Counted from the first letter of the stretch, positions 11,918-23,908 are shown. The stretch is DNA of 64,000 bases from Sclerotinia nivalis (GCA_029531795.1 JAPEIS010000007.1:434001-498000); one strand, 5' to 3'. Notes: generated by a model not told the origin, from the sequence alone. Numbers and translations: made by a program.

Positions 11918-12979
11918 AATTGGGGGCATCCGCTAACATCGCCAACGCAAACGATAACAAGCCAAGTAATGAGCTTGATTGACGGTATGACATGGAACTG
12001 AACGCATGTATGCATGTTTTATACGAGGGAAAGAGTTTTCAAGTCAAAAGTTTGTACTAGAGCATGGCTATGATGATAGATCATTTAAGATATGTGATTA
12101 GGCTTTCGGATTAATTATGGGGAATTATTCTAGAGAAGTAATAGTTACAGAATGACAGCCAAAAGGGGCAAGGACAAGTCAAATTGAGAATTAAACAGGC
12201 AAGAAAGTGATTTGTTCGGTGCTCTATGTCTGTATCATGCAAAGAAAACATCTGAATCTAGTGTTCTTTCCTCCATTTTTTTGGCTCTTATATCATTTAT
12301 AAAAAAATTTATCATCACCATATTTTATCATTCCACAGCTGGCTGCATCCTGAACCGTATTCTCGAAATTAATTCATCTAAAACGTGCTTCATGCATATA
12401 TACAGCTGGATAATGACGCTAATATTGGCCAGTAGACATTAAAGTGAGTTCCGCTGGGAATACTTTACATTGAGAATATGCCCTCAGTCATAAATTTAAT
12501 GATATATTTTTACCCGAAATTGTCCACTGACAGGTAGGCAGCATGCCGATGATGTCATTGAAGTGAATTTGAGTATTAATTGCTAATGATCAGCCACTTC
12601 ACAGCCTCCTCGATCCTGTTTTCTTTCTGAAAGGGTTCCAGATAAAACGCAGTCCATACACCGCAAAGTTGACTTTTGGCTTCCGACAAAAGTGTTACAA
12701 GCTGTGGGAAGTCGGGCTTCGATATATTCATATCTATGATCCATCTTTGTTTCCATAAAGAGATTTATTTTCTAGACAAATTGATCACTTTCGAGTAGCA
12801 GAGGTGCTCTGTAACGAAATTTTTACTTCTTCTTGGCTGAACTACAGCAGAAACTCTCCTTCGTGTAAGTCAAATTTCTAATTCGGTTCCAAACGTTCTG
12901 TCCTTACTGATTTTTATCTTCCGATCCTAGTTATATCCTGCCCACGCAAAGCTATTCCTCTCTAGATTCAATTTCAATC
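11918..12979. other. Intergenic, upstream of the first intact BTB gene
   Basis: No gene is supported. Short open frames (for example 12212-12442) are AT-rich and lack any family signal. The last few hundred bases presumably hold the promoter of the BTB gene starting at 12980. Confidence 0.4.
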
Positions 12980-13891
12980 ATGACTTCTAGCGATATGTGG
13001 TCGGCATCAGCAATCTCTGACTGGTGTACCGAAACTTCAACAACGAGCCATTTGAACACCACACAGACGGCCAATGTCCATGCTCATGCTCGCAAATTTT
13101 CAAGCAGTACTTATATTCCTGAAGTTGGATCCCATCTATCTTCCGAGTATGTTTCTTTATTCCAAAAACTATCAGATGAATTGGCTGACGCAAATTTCAA
13201 CAGGGAATTAGGTCCTATAATCCTACGAATCGAAGTCGGTAGCGGCAAGGAGCCAGGAGGCACCGTCACCTTCAAGATCCATGCCAAACTTCTCTACGCC
13301 AAAATTCCAGTATTCGAACATATTGTCGCCAATACTTCGCAAGAGATCCTAGACCCTGTCAAGGAACTTCCGGATGCCATTTTGCCAGATGACGACCCCA
13401 AAGCGTTCAAGTTGCTCGTCGGCTGGATCTATACAGATAAGATTGATGGTGAACTTGGAAAGCTCGCGAGTACGACCGCGTCTTCTAATGGCTCCTTCAA
13501 AGGACTATTTATGTCGATGAAGCTTCCGATCTTAGTCAAGCTTTGCATCATTGCCGAAAAATATGAGATCACTCGCCTTCAAGATGAATCCATCGACTTT
13601 CTCATCAAGTTCATGATCGATACCAAAGCAAGAGCTAATCCTTCCTGCTGGTTGGAGGTCTACAAGCACACTATCCCTACGTCAAAGTTGAGGCTTTTGA
13701 TCTCCCGCGTTGCCGTATGGCAATTATCACAAGAGGGTGGCTGTGATGGTGCTTGTGATACGGATCTGGAATCGATCTTCTCTCGCAGTGAGGAATTACG
13801 TTTTGACATATCAGCTCTCGCGGAAGGTAATATGGGAGGTATTCCTGCAGATCCATTGTTGGCACCGACTTGTGATTATTATAGCGATTGA
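12980..13891 (+). CDS. BTB/POZ domain protein, paralogue A
   Basis: The frame is open throughout (303 residues if unspliced), but a 57-nt GTATGT...CAACAG intron at 13147-13203 fits better and gives about 284 residues. It sits at the same place and phase as the introns of paralogues B and C, just before the ELGPIILRIEVG segment. The BTB core follows (KIHAKLLYAKIPVFEHIV ... LPDDDPKAFKLLVGWIYTDK), then a helical region (CIIAEKYEITRLQDESIDFL). BTB domains dimerise and often act as Cullin-3 adaptors. In this fungal family no partner domain (MATH, Kelch, zinc finger) is visible, so the role is unknown. The tail stops at CDYYSD, short of the Cys/His motif kept by relatives. Confidence 0.85.
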   Translation: MTSSDMWSASAISDWCTETSTTSHLNTTQTANVHAHARKFSSSTYIPEVGSHLSSEYVSLFQKLSDELADANFNRELGPIILRIEVGSGKEPGGTVTFKIHAKLLYAKIPVFEHIVANTSQEILDPVKELPDAILPDDDPKAFKLLVGWIYTDKIDGELGKLASTTASSNGSFKGLFMSMKLPILVKLCIIAEKYEITRLQDESIDFLIKFMIDTKARANPSCWLEVYKHTIPTSKLRLLISRVAVWQLSQEGGCDGACDTDLESIFSRSEELRFDISALAEGNMGGIPADPLLAPTCDYYSD

Positions 13892-14478
13892 GTTGTTGAT
13901 GAATGGTTGGTCAGATGGTCAAATAAGGGGGTATTGGAGAGTATTTTGAAGGATGCAACCTTTGACTTTGGGTGACCTGGCTTTTAGGGAGGAGCTTGAT
14001 ATTTCGCGGCTGTTACTTGGGGTTACTAGGGTACTTAAATAGTGCCATGAAGCGGATTATACATGAATGATTTCATAGGATCGAAAGAATGACATGAATC
14101 ACCCATAACAATTTGAGATATTTGTAAAGACTGATGACATAGCACAAGATAATTGATGTTACCTTCTTGACACAACTACGTTCAGACTCACCTTTCCACA
14201 GAGAAAAAGACAATTTTATTATGAACTCAAAAATAGGTTCGTATAAGTGCTATATTCAACATCTATAGGACTTCTTGAATTGAAAATTATGCAAGGAAAG
14301 TCATAAACCCCGCCATTATCATTTGTGGCTGGCTCAAAAAATCGAGCATATGATGAAATCTTTCTATTTCTCCATGAAGCCACGCATATGGATTACTATT
14401 TATTCATCTTTACCACACAATGAAAATTCCCATACCAGCATGTGTATTCCCGCACCTCGAATAACATCGTCCTGACAC
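13892..14478. other. Convergent gap between BTB paralogues A and B
   Basis: The 3' flanks of a plus-strand and a minus-strand gene meet here. Nothing else is recognised. Confidence 0.4.
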
Positions 14479-15261
14479 CTAAATTGCAGAAGACTTTCCA
14501 CCATATGGACATACCTCACCATTTCCATGTTGATGATAGTCACAGGCAGGTAGATTTCTCGGATCCTTAGCACAACTTCCCAATTGACCTCGCAGGAGCT
14601 GAACCACATCGCCTATGAGATCACTGCTGCTTGCCAACAGATTTTGAATGTTCTCAGTACTCCAATCATTCGTACCTGCTAATATATCGGGATTTCCAAT
14701 AGCATACACCACTAGTCTTGAGGCAAAAAGCCTAAGTTTGGATTTGGCATGTGTGTTCTCGTATGCTAATTTGACAGTGTCGGGACTCCATATGCAATTA
14801 CTGGTTTTAAAATGACCAATAATGCCATCGATTGAGCGATCCATAAGAGTGATGACCTGATACTTTTCTGAGAGGAAGAATAATTCTGTAAGTTCTTCAT
14901 AGTAATTGGCAGAAGGAGTCTCAGTAGCTATACGATCAGTGTAAATCCAGCTAACCAAAAGTCGGAACGCGGAAGGGCTGTCTTCTGGAAGTGTAGCCGT
15001 TTGTTCGGAAGCCTCAAGGAATCCACCCATGAACATAATCTTGAAAACTGGTATCTTATTGCAGAGGATCTTTCGATGGACAGCAAATTGAACCTTTTCG
15101 GATTCATTGGCGCCGCCGACCTCAAATTTTACGATATCTGTGCCTAGAGAGCTATAATTGTTAGTATGTCCCAAAAACATAGATGCGTGATAGGGCCCTT
15201 ACTCGCTGTAGAGCCCGACTGAGTTTTTAAGAGAGCCAGTGTAACCGGCATTGAAACCCAT
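14479..15261 (-). CDS. BTB/POZ domain protein, paralogue B
   Basis: Two exons: 15261-15203 and 15151-14479, with a 51-nt intron that has a good CTAAC branch site. The product is 243 residues. Exon 1 encodes MGFNAGYTGSLKNSVGLYS and the codon split by the intron becomes Asp. The BTB core follows (FAVHRKILCNKIPVFKIMF ... LPEDSPSAFRLLVSWIYTDR), then a helical region (ELFFLSEKYQVITLMDRSID) and a basic helix (ENTHAKSKLRLFASRL). It ends with CDYHQHGNGEVCPYGG, a C-x2-H-x-H-G-x4-C-P arrangement that could bind a metal. This is the most canonical member of the local family. The role is unknown; BTB proteins commonly mediate dimerisation or Cullin-3 recruitment. Confidence 0.9.
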
Positions 15262-15881
15262 GATTGCGAGCCTGTAAAATGAGGACATTTGATGGTAGGT
15301 GTATAGTCAGTTTAGTTGCGAGATTTTATAAGTCGTGAGTCTAGGAAGCGAGGCATACGGTCAGATTTAATTTCATTTAGGGTCTTCAACCGTTGGCTTA
15401 AAAGTTGACATTATATTGGATATTTAGATAGCCAGGGCTAGGCAAGGGTGAAATAAACCCGGGGTAATCCGAAGTAGTACACTTTCAGTCCGTTACCGTA
15501 TAGCTACTCCACCTCCACATGGTAGAATAGTTACACTATAAATTGCTTCCGAATATCAGGTGCACCAGAGTAAATATCATGTGTAATTTAAATAGTTAGA
15601 ATAGAATAAATGGATCTAAAATATACAAAATACTTACACTATAACACTTTATTTTACAAGAACTTATTTTACAAGAACTTATTTTATAAGAATTTATTAT
15701 ACAATGATTTATTACTTCATGATTTGTTGCCTATTTCCGTACATCTACGACCTCGATGAAAAATATTCTATTCCATCATCTACCAGTACACTTCCAATAA
15801 ATTGAGTTATACCCAAGGAGTATCCAAGCTATATATATATATTTACTGAGGGGTTATGTCTGAGGCCTTTGTGTATATAAT
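15262..15881. other. Upstream region of paralogue B with short tandem repeats
   Basis: It contains three copies of a 16-17-bp unit around AACTTATTTTACAAG at about 15650-15705 and a short TA run at 15833-15843. The first hundred bases or so presumably belong to the promoter/5' UTR of paralogue B. No gene is seen. Confidence 0.5.
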
Positions 15882-16002
15882 TGTTGGAATACGAAATGTA
15901 GAGTTGCAAGTGTATGTAGTTCTTATTGTAGTGTAGGTTCTATGGAAAGCTTATATATGAGGTTATACGGCGAACAGGATGCTGACTCAGCAACTTCCAA
16001 CA
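15882..16002 (+). mobile_element. Solo LTR-like element, 121 bp, with 5-bp target duplication
   Basis: The sequence starts TGTTGGAA and ends TTCCAACA, a perfect 8-bp inverted terminus of the TG...CA type. It is flanked on both sides by ATAAT (15877-15881 and 16003-16007). A 5-bp duplication with TG...CA ends is the mark of an integrase-inserted LTR, and the short length and lack of coding suit a solo LTR. A very small MITE is the alternative. Confidence 0.75.
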
Positions 16003-16007
16003 ATAAT

Positions 16008-16627
16008 ACTCCCTGTGCAATAAACGACGCGCAACTTTACACAAATACGTAATTTACGAGTTAAATCACACGGAAGTGGAGTCCTTCTCAATACCTTAGG
16101 TCTGGAGATTATATTATTGTTAAATCTTAATTTACATATTGAGAGATACTGAATTAATATTTAGATTATACACATCTATTTCGTACATCGCGTTGTATTC
16201 AGCGCATATATTCTGTATTCAGTCCCCATTTAAAAAATCAGTCTCGAAGTATTCCATTTTTAAATTGGTTTTAGGTGTTGCAAGTCCAATAATTTATCAA
16301 GAACATTGCCCTACTATATTGCAAAGACCTTAACTCCTTCACGCCAGCCATTTGAATCCCCAGTCTTTAACTCTGTTAGTATCACTCCGGTGATACTACT
16401 CGCATAGTACTATTATAGTATTTGTATTTATTGATTCTTGATTGCTACACTATGAAATGAGGGGGCTATTTATATTGAAGGGGAAGGGGCTAGAGCTCGC
16501 TAGTGGTACGGCTCCCTATGTGAGGCTAGTCAGATGATATACCGACAAACTCCTTTTTCCATTTCGTGAGATGAATGAGGTTTCGATGCTCAAGTTCCAA
16601 TCACATAAGAAATCCCAAACTTTCGAA
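16008..16627. other. Intergenic between the solo LTR and BTB paralogue C
   Basis: The 3' flank of the minus-strand paralogue C. AT-rich; nothing else is recognised. Confidence 0.4.
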
Positions 16628-17827
16628 TCAAGGCTCTCCATGGACATATGGTCTTCGATACCGGGACCCACGATCATAATCATCAGGCGCCTTACGCTTC
16701 CTAATCCTGCCACCCCGCTCCTCGATGCTCAAGTCAAAGTGTGGATGTGACTCATCAGATTCATAATTATCAGTGTCTTCATGGTAATAATCCGAAATAG
16801 GCGCTTGCGTTGCATCAGGTGTTTTCGGATCCACTCTGCCCCTGGTCATAGGGACAATATCCAGAACCAGGTCTGGAAGTTTGATGAGAAGCTCGGATAT
16901 TTCCAAGTCACTCCACAACCAGTAATGGGTCTTTGCCATGGATTCCACTAAAGATCTAGCGCAAAAGAGTCGAAGCTTTGACTTCCAAGGAGTATTTTCG
17001 TATGCATACTGTACATGGTCCAGAGTGAACCTTTCACTCGACAAACTTTTCCTGAGCTCTCTCACTATGCATTCCATTGCTTCATCTTGTAGAGCTACGA
17101 TGTCGTAATTGCTCGCGAGGGCAAAGAGATAGAAAAGCTCGGTGGTACGGTATTTACCGTTCGATTGCTGTTCAATCGAACCAGTGTATACCCAGCAAAC
17201 TAGAAGACGAAATCCATCTGGATGGGTCGAAGGTAAAATCACTCCTCGGTCTCGGGCTTCTGGAGAGAGACTATTCAAGATCGAATTGAAGTGTGGAATT
17301 TTTGCACACAAGATCTGACGATGGATTGTAAAGTGAGCTTTCATGTTGCCCGTGCCGACCTCAATCTTAACCATCTCGTTACCTAAGGTACTGAACAAGG
17401 TTAGCTCAACACAGTCGAAAAGAATCCAACTTCAATTGAAATCAGGGTGTCAAATGTCCCAGAGTAGCAGACCAGATCCAAGCTTGCTGAATTTTAGTGA
17501 TTTCAGACTTCTAAACGATTCCAAGAACCAAGAAGCTATTATTTTGGACTGAACACTGGACAATTGGACACCTTGATTAAGAAGATTGTTTAAAAAACCC
17601 ATTATTATGAATGCGTAGGTAACTTACTTGCTGTAGTATGTGACTGATGGCTCAGGTGCACGGTCTGGATCAGAATATGATTCACGAGAAGGCATTATTA
17701 CATGCGAGCCGTCACCAAATGCACCAGATGCGGGTTTAGAAACATAGTTTGAATCAAAGGATGGTTGACGAGAGGACATCGTTCGTGATGACAGAGACGC
17801 CGAATCGGGTGCGGTGTTTGCCTCCAT
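16628..17827 (-). CDS. BTB/POZ domain protein, paralogue C
   Basis: Two exons: 17827-17628 and 17390-16628, joined across a 237-nt GTAAGT...TTCAG intron with a GCTAAC branch. The product is about 320 residues. The intron splits a codon in phase 2 just before TLGNEMVKIEVG, the same position as in paralogues A and B. Exon 1 adds about 66 Ser/Pro/Asp-rich residues absent from B. The BTB core is HFTIHRQILCAKIPHFNSIL ... DGFRLLVCWVYTGS, then FALASNYDIVALQDEAMECI and ENTPWKSKLRLFCARSL. The usual Cys/His tail has become SDYYHEDTDNYESDESH and is followed by a basic RKRKAPDDY-type end that could be a nuclear signal. A LINE inserted about 120-130 bp upstream of the ATG, so its original upstream DNA now lies beyond 23953. 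Confidence 0.85.
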
Positions 17828-17945
17828 GTAATGTCGATGTATATGACGATTCAATAATAACCTGTGTAAATGGAAGCGTGTTAGAATAATGAGACTTCCA
17901 ATGGTAGTCACCGTTAACGACTCCGAAGGTTCGCCAAAGAGAAAT

Positions 17946-17958
17946 GATTGAATTTTGT
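17946..17958 (+). repeat. LINE target-site duplication, left copy
   Basis: GATTGAATTTTGT at 17946-17958 is repeated exactly at 23941-23953, immediately outside the two ends of the LINE. Confidence 0.9.
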
Positions 17959-18211
17959 CACACAACAAATTTCGAAGAACAAAATTTCTTCGAAATACAA
18001 TCAGTTCTTCCCTTTATTTAATAAAGAAATACTCCCAAAATTCATTCCAATTGTTCCCAAGTGAATCGGTTCAGTAGTTGTTGTGATACTGTCGTCGTCG
18101 CTCAAAACACGAAACTTACACGAAAATTCGCGTAAAAACTCTTTCCAACTTCCTTCAACTTTTCTCCTTATTTGAACGTATAAAGTTCTGATAGGTTTAT
18201 CAAATCCAATA

Positions 18212-19693
18212 ATGGACTTTTCGATGGAAGGATTCCTTGGATCATCCCTTGAACCTACTTCCCCACGAGTAATAGTGATGCTAGGCTCTCCAACATCCAA
18301 CCCCTCCATCATTGATCCAATCCTTCCATCCAGAAACCCCTTCACAATACAAAGATCACCCAATCTCTTGAGTCCTACCCCAGCCCAATCTTTCAATTCG
18401 CAAAACCAATTGGATATTCTCAGCTCAGATGATCCATTCCGATCCCCTGATAGATCGATTCCTTTTAAAATCAATAACAAACGTCGTCGACAATCAATCA
18501 ACTCCGGAATCAGGCAATTTAGTCAATCAGGATCTAACTCCACAAAACCAAAAGAAGCTATCCAAAAAGCTAGAGATCTTCTTATTCTAGCTGCCTCTTT
18601 GGAAAAGGAAACCGAAGAACAATCGAAGATCCTAGATCTAATCGAAATATTCCGTGAATACCTCGAAAAAGGAAAATTGACAAGAGCTTCGAATATTATC
18701 ATATTACAAATCTCCCATCTCGAAAAGGCTACCAAAAGGATTGAAAATCAAGCTAATCATCTTTTCAACCTTCCTAATCAATCAATTATTCCTTTAACAA
18801 ACGCTTCATCAATTAACAAAGCAAGCTATGCTACTGTTACTAAATCAGTAGGGGAATGGAAAGTAGTTTCCAAAGGGAACTCTACAAAACAAAAGCCTGT
18901 AGAGCAAAAGAATGATGTTCCTAGCAAACGATTAATCCTTATCAATCCACTTCTTCATCAACCCAATTCCTTTATACCATTACATACAAGAAACAAGATC
19001 AATGAAGCTTTCAAAAAGGCTGGTATCAACGGACCAGTTATCTCGGCCATTACTACAACCAGAAGCAACAATATCATCCTAACCACTAATAGCCCCTTCA
19101 ATGCACAATTCCTTATAGAAAAAAAAGAAGTCTGGAATCGTATCCTCGAATCAGAAAGACTTCAAATCGACAAACCATAGCACAAAGTGATTATACACAA
19201 GATCTTAATCAAGGAATTCTCTGGTCCAAAAGGAATGGATTTGATTAAAGACGAAATTAAAACCTTCAATTCAGGGCTCATTATAATGAGTACCCCTTAT
19301 TAACTCACTAATGCTTCTAAAAGAGCTACTCAACAAGAAGGAACAATTGTGATTGCGTTTGCTATACAAAAGGAAGCAGAATTAGCTATTCGAAAAAGAT
19401 TATATATCGCTGGTATTAGTGTCAGAGTTGAAAGATTCTATCCTTCCACCTCTTCCTCTCAATGCAATAAATGTCAAGGATTCGGCTATAACGAATCATA
19501 TTGCAAAAAACCTCCAGCTTGTGGACTTTGTAGCAATAATCATGCTACAGCTGGTCATTTTTGTCTAATTTGTCAAGTTAAAGGCAAACCTTGTCAGCAT
19601 TTAGTGATCAAATGCACTAATTGCAAAGGAGAGCATAAAGCTAGCTCTAAAGTATGCGAAATATACCAAACAACTGTTCGGAAATCCAATTAA
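18212..19693 (+). pseudogene. LINE ORF1 (Gag-like), two in-frame stops
   Basis: A single frame of 494 codons from MDFSMEGFLG to the stop at 19691-19693, interrupted by TAG at 19178-19180 and TAA at 19301-19303. The N-terminus is Ser/Pro-rich. The middle is helical (ARDLLILAASLEKETEEQ). The C-terminus carries CCHC-type zinc knuckles around 19460-19660 (CNKCQGFGYNESYC, CGLCSNNHATAGHFC, CTNCKGEHKASSKVC). In the first knuckle the expected His is Tyr, a CAT-to-TAT type change. ORF1 proteins of this kind bind the element RNA and form the RNP. The stops fit C-to-T type mutation. Confidence 0.88.
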
Positions 19694-22600
19694 TGTTATA
19701 CAACAATATTCGTATTCTTCAAATCAACCTAAACAAGAGCTCTCAAGCTACCGAAAGTGCTCTTCAACTTGTTTTAGAATTCGATATCGATCTTATAATC
19801 ATTCAAGAACCTTGGGTTCTTTCAAACCCTGAGAAAGATTACTCTTCAACTAGATCGATTGCTCATTCTAGCTTTTCCCAACTCCTTCCAAATTATCCTT
19901 CGAACCTTCGTCCCCGTACAATGACCTACATCTCGAAAGAATTCAAACCGCTAGTAGCCCTAACCCCCAACTCTCCCAAAGATACAGATATTCAAATTAT
20001 CGATATCATTCAGGGAAATTATACGATTCAATTATTCAATATATACAATGAAGCTAATCAAGCTAAAGAGAAAGGGTATACCATTGAAAGATGCCTTTTC
20101 AATACTCCTCTTTTTCATCATATTATTCTTACAAAGGACTTCAACTCTCACCATCCTTGGTAGAACCCTTTTTCAAACAAAAGCTCGAATGCTGATCAAT
20201 TAGCCGAATGGTTCGAAGACCAAAACCTTACCCTTCTCAATGAACCAGGGACTAATACTTTCTATCGAACTAATATAACAAATCCAAGTGTTTTAGATCT
20301 TACATTAGCTACTGAAACAATATCCTCCAATATTATTGATTGGCAAGTTCTTCCTGATCTTGGTTCAGATCATTTAGGGATCCTATTTAAAATGAAAGGT
20401 ATTTCATCTCATACTACGAATATTGCTCCATTAGCAAAGTTCAATACAAAACTAGCAGATTAGAACAAATTTGCATTAACCCTCGAAATTGAGATAGCTA
20501 CATCAACAATCCTCAACTCGAGCGAATACCTCAATCTCCTCACTCTAGAATCCGATTCTCTCGATTCTCTTCTTAACAAAAACCTGCACACACAAATACT
20601 AGATAAAGCCGCAATGGAATTCACTCGAATTATCACCAATTCAGCAAACGCTAGTATACCTAGATCCAAATCGACCAAAAAAGCAAAGCCTTAGTGGTCT
20701 CCAGAATTGAAAGCCCTTCGTAAACAGCTCTCATCAGCATATGAGAATACTAAACGATACTCTGAAGACGATATATTCAAGAAAATCTACCAATCAGCAA
20801 GGAATCATTACTTTCAAGCTATTAAAACAGCAAAAAAGAATCACTGGAACGAATTCCTTGAAAAAGAGGACACTCAAACGATCTTCAAAGCAATGTCATA
20901 TACGAAAGATCTTCGAACCGAAAGGATCCCGAATATTCAATCTAGCCCCTCTCAGCTTGAAAGCTCATTCGAAGGAAAATGTTCGGCCTTCAGATCTACC
21001 CTTTTCCCTCCCCCCCTATATACAACTGCACCTGAATGGGAAGGGTATAAACAATCAAAAAAATGGGAATGGCCTGATCTCACTGAAAATGAACTTCTCA
21101 ATGCCTGCTCGGCTAAAATCAAAGGAAAGACCCTTGGCCCAGACGGAATTACTCAGGAGATCATTATTCGAGTTTACAAAGCGATCCCAAAAGCTTTCTT
21201 TACTCTTTTCAGCAATTTGATTAATCTCGGTTATTATTCTTCTTGCTGGAAACAAGCTACTGGAGCTATACTCAAAAAACCTTCGAAATCAGATTATTCT
21301 ATTCCAAAAGCATATAGAGTTATCGCTCTTTTGAATTGTTTAGGCAAGATAAGTGAAAGGATACTAGCTCAAAAACTTAGCTATTTTGCTGAAACAACAA
21401 AACTATTTCATCATTCCCAAATGGGTGGAAGACAAAAGAAATCAGCTATCGATACAGCAATCCTGTTTATTACCGAAATCGAAAGGAATTCAAGAAACAA
21501 AAAGAAAACCTCAGCTCTTTTCTTAGATGTCAAAGGGGCCTTCGATTATGTATTCAAGAATCGACTCTTAGATATCTGCAAAAATCTCAATCTTCCAATT
21601 AGTCTTATTGTATGGATCTCGTCATTTTTGGAAGAAAGATTACTCAAACTTTCGTTCGATGGTTAGACCGAAGCTTTTAAACTAATCAATACCGGAATCC
21701 CTTAAGGAAGTCCAATCTCATTAATCCTTTTCCTAATTTATATTCGAGATCTCTTTCAATCGAATTCGGTTGAATATCTTTCGTATATTGATGATATAGC
21801 TATAATCACTCATTCTTCAAACTGGAAAAAGAACATCTTTTCTCTTGAAAAAGCAACCAAACAAATTTATACTTTCGGTGAGAAAAACGTTATCCAATTC
21901 GATTTAGCAAAGATGGAATTAATGTATTTCTCTATATCCAAATACGCTAAAGATGCTTCAATCAAGCTCCCAAATTCTGAGATTGTACAACCTTCATCAT
22001 TGGTCAGATGGTTAGGAATATGGTTCGATCCCGGCCTCAACTTCAAACAGTATGTTGTTATTCGAGCAACTCAAGCTAAGACTTCATTTTATTGAATGGC
22101 TAGGTTAGCTAATACTGAGAAAGGGCTAAGCTTTAAAGCACTAAGATAGCTCTACATAGTATGTGTCATTAGTATAGCTGATTACGGATCAATCATTTGG
22201 TGGAAAGATCAAGCCTTGTTCAAAAAGATTCTTCAATTACTTTAGAATCTTGCTTTATGTAAGATTCTAGGAGTCTTCAAAACCTCATCAATAAAGCCAA
22301 TGGAAGTGGAAGCTGCTTTATGCTTTCCGGAGATCAGATTAAACGTTGGAATCAGACAATATGCTTTCAGATTGTTGAAAATCTCGTCTTCCCATCCCGT
22401 TAATACAATTATGGATAAGCTAGCTACCGAAAGGGAAGCTCTAAATACAATAGCAACCCCTCAAAGGAAACTATCGAAATTTACTCAGCTTGAAAAGATT
22501 ATGAATTCAATCGAAGAAGATTTCGATCCTTTAATCCTAGAAAAGATCGATCATTTTCATTTCCCTTCTTGGAAAAGGAATACTCCATACAAAGTCAATA

Positions 22601-23529
22601 TCAGCAAGCTAGCAAAAGAGGATGCCGCAATTGTCCATAATCTTGCATTCAAATATAGATGCAAAAACACTATTACAATATATACTGATGCTTCATCCAC
22701 TTTAGATGGAATCGGAATTGGTATCGGGATTGCAGTTATTCTATCGAATAATCAGATTTCATATCAGGAAATTATCAATATTGGAGTGAATCAGCTTGTC
22801 TACAATAGTGAACTTCTTGGAATCACTAGAGCAATCGAATATACTAGCTCCATTGCTCAACCAGGCGAGAAATTCAAAATCTATTCAGATAATCAAGCCG
22901 GATTATACCAATTGAAAATACCCTTTGATACTCCTAGCTAGATATACCAAATTAGAGCAATCAAGGCTACAGAAACTCTCCTTAGAAAAGGAGCTGAAAT
23001 CTCCCTTAATTGGGTTCCAGAGCATACCTCCATTGAAGGAAACGAATTGGCCGATGCTTTGGCAAAAGAAGCTACAAAACAAAGATCATCATCAAACGAA
23101 ACCAGCTTTGCCTCCTTAGGAATGAATATCAAAAGGACGAAATCCGAAGAATGGAATACTCTTCTTTATTCATCTAATTCGGCCTATTCGAAAATATACC
23201 TCTGGAAGACTAGCTCAAAGATCGGAATTTCAGAAAACACCAAGAGAAGCTTTATTAGTGCTTTGTTTCAGCTTAAAATCAGTCATGGATATTTCAAATC
23301 TTACCTACAACGATTCGGAATCTCAGCAAATAATAATTGTAGATATAGAAAAAGAGAATCTCCTAATCATCTCCTACTCAATTGCCCGTTATACAAATCA
23401 ATAAGAAGAATATTCAAGAAAAATAACCCTACCTCCCAACTTACTATGAAATATTTACTTCACACCAAAGCAGGAATCATTAAGACTCTTGAATTTATCG
23501 AGGAAACAAAAATAGCTACCAGATCATGA
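19693..23529 (+). pseudogene. LINE ORF2 (endonuclease-RT-RNase H), nine in-frame stops
   Basis: One uninterrupted-phase frame of 1,279 codons. It starts at the ATG that overlaps the ORF1 stop (TAATG at 19691-19695). The order is: AP-endonuclease region (LQINLNKSSQATESAL ... TKDFNSHHPW ... DLGSDHLGI, about 19715-20400); reverse transcriptase with FLDVKGAFD and YIDDIAI (about 21000-21900); RNase H with TDAS, SELLG, SDNQ and ELADALA (about 22670-23080); and a terminal Cys/His knuckle (about 23335-23400) in which the second Cys is Tyr. In-frame stops lie at 20161, 20461, 20692, 21664, 21703, 22093, 22147, 22243 and 22939. Six are TAG in the first six or later positions where Gln or Trp is usual for the family, and none requires an indel. 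Confidence 0.9.
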
Positions 23530-23907
23530 TATCTAACTAGGATGCAAGAGAATGTAAAACAAGAAGGCGAAGATGAAAAGGGTGAACTGAGAGAAAATGA
23601 TTAATTGGGTCAATTTGATCAATTTACCCCTCTATGTGGAGTAAATCGTTTCAATTTCGAATTATATCATATTTCATTTGTTATTTTCCTTATTATATAC
23701 GAGAGTATTTGTAAGGTGGGCTTTGTTCTCCAAGATTAGTTTTCACTTTCCCCATTCAAAAATTAGTAGATTGAAGCCACTTCAATCTTCCCAAATTGTA
23801 TTAGCTACAGCCGAATATGGCCAGCAATTCTCCATTTGTTACTTGTTAGAAGCCTATAAAGCTCCTAGCCGTCTTAGATAGTCTTAGACTCAGTGTAGAC
23901 GTTAATT

Positions 23908-23908
23908 T

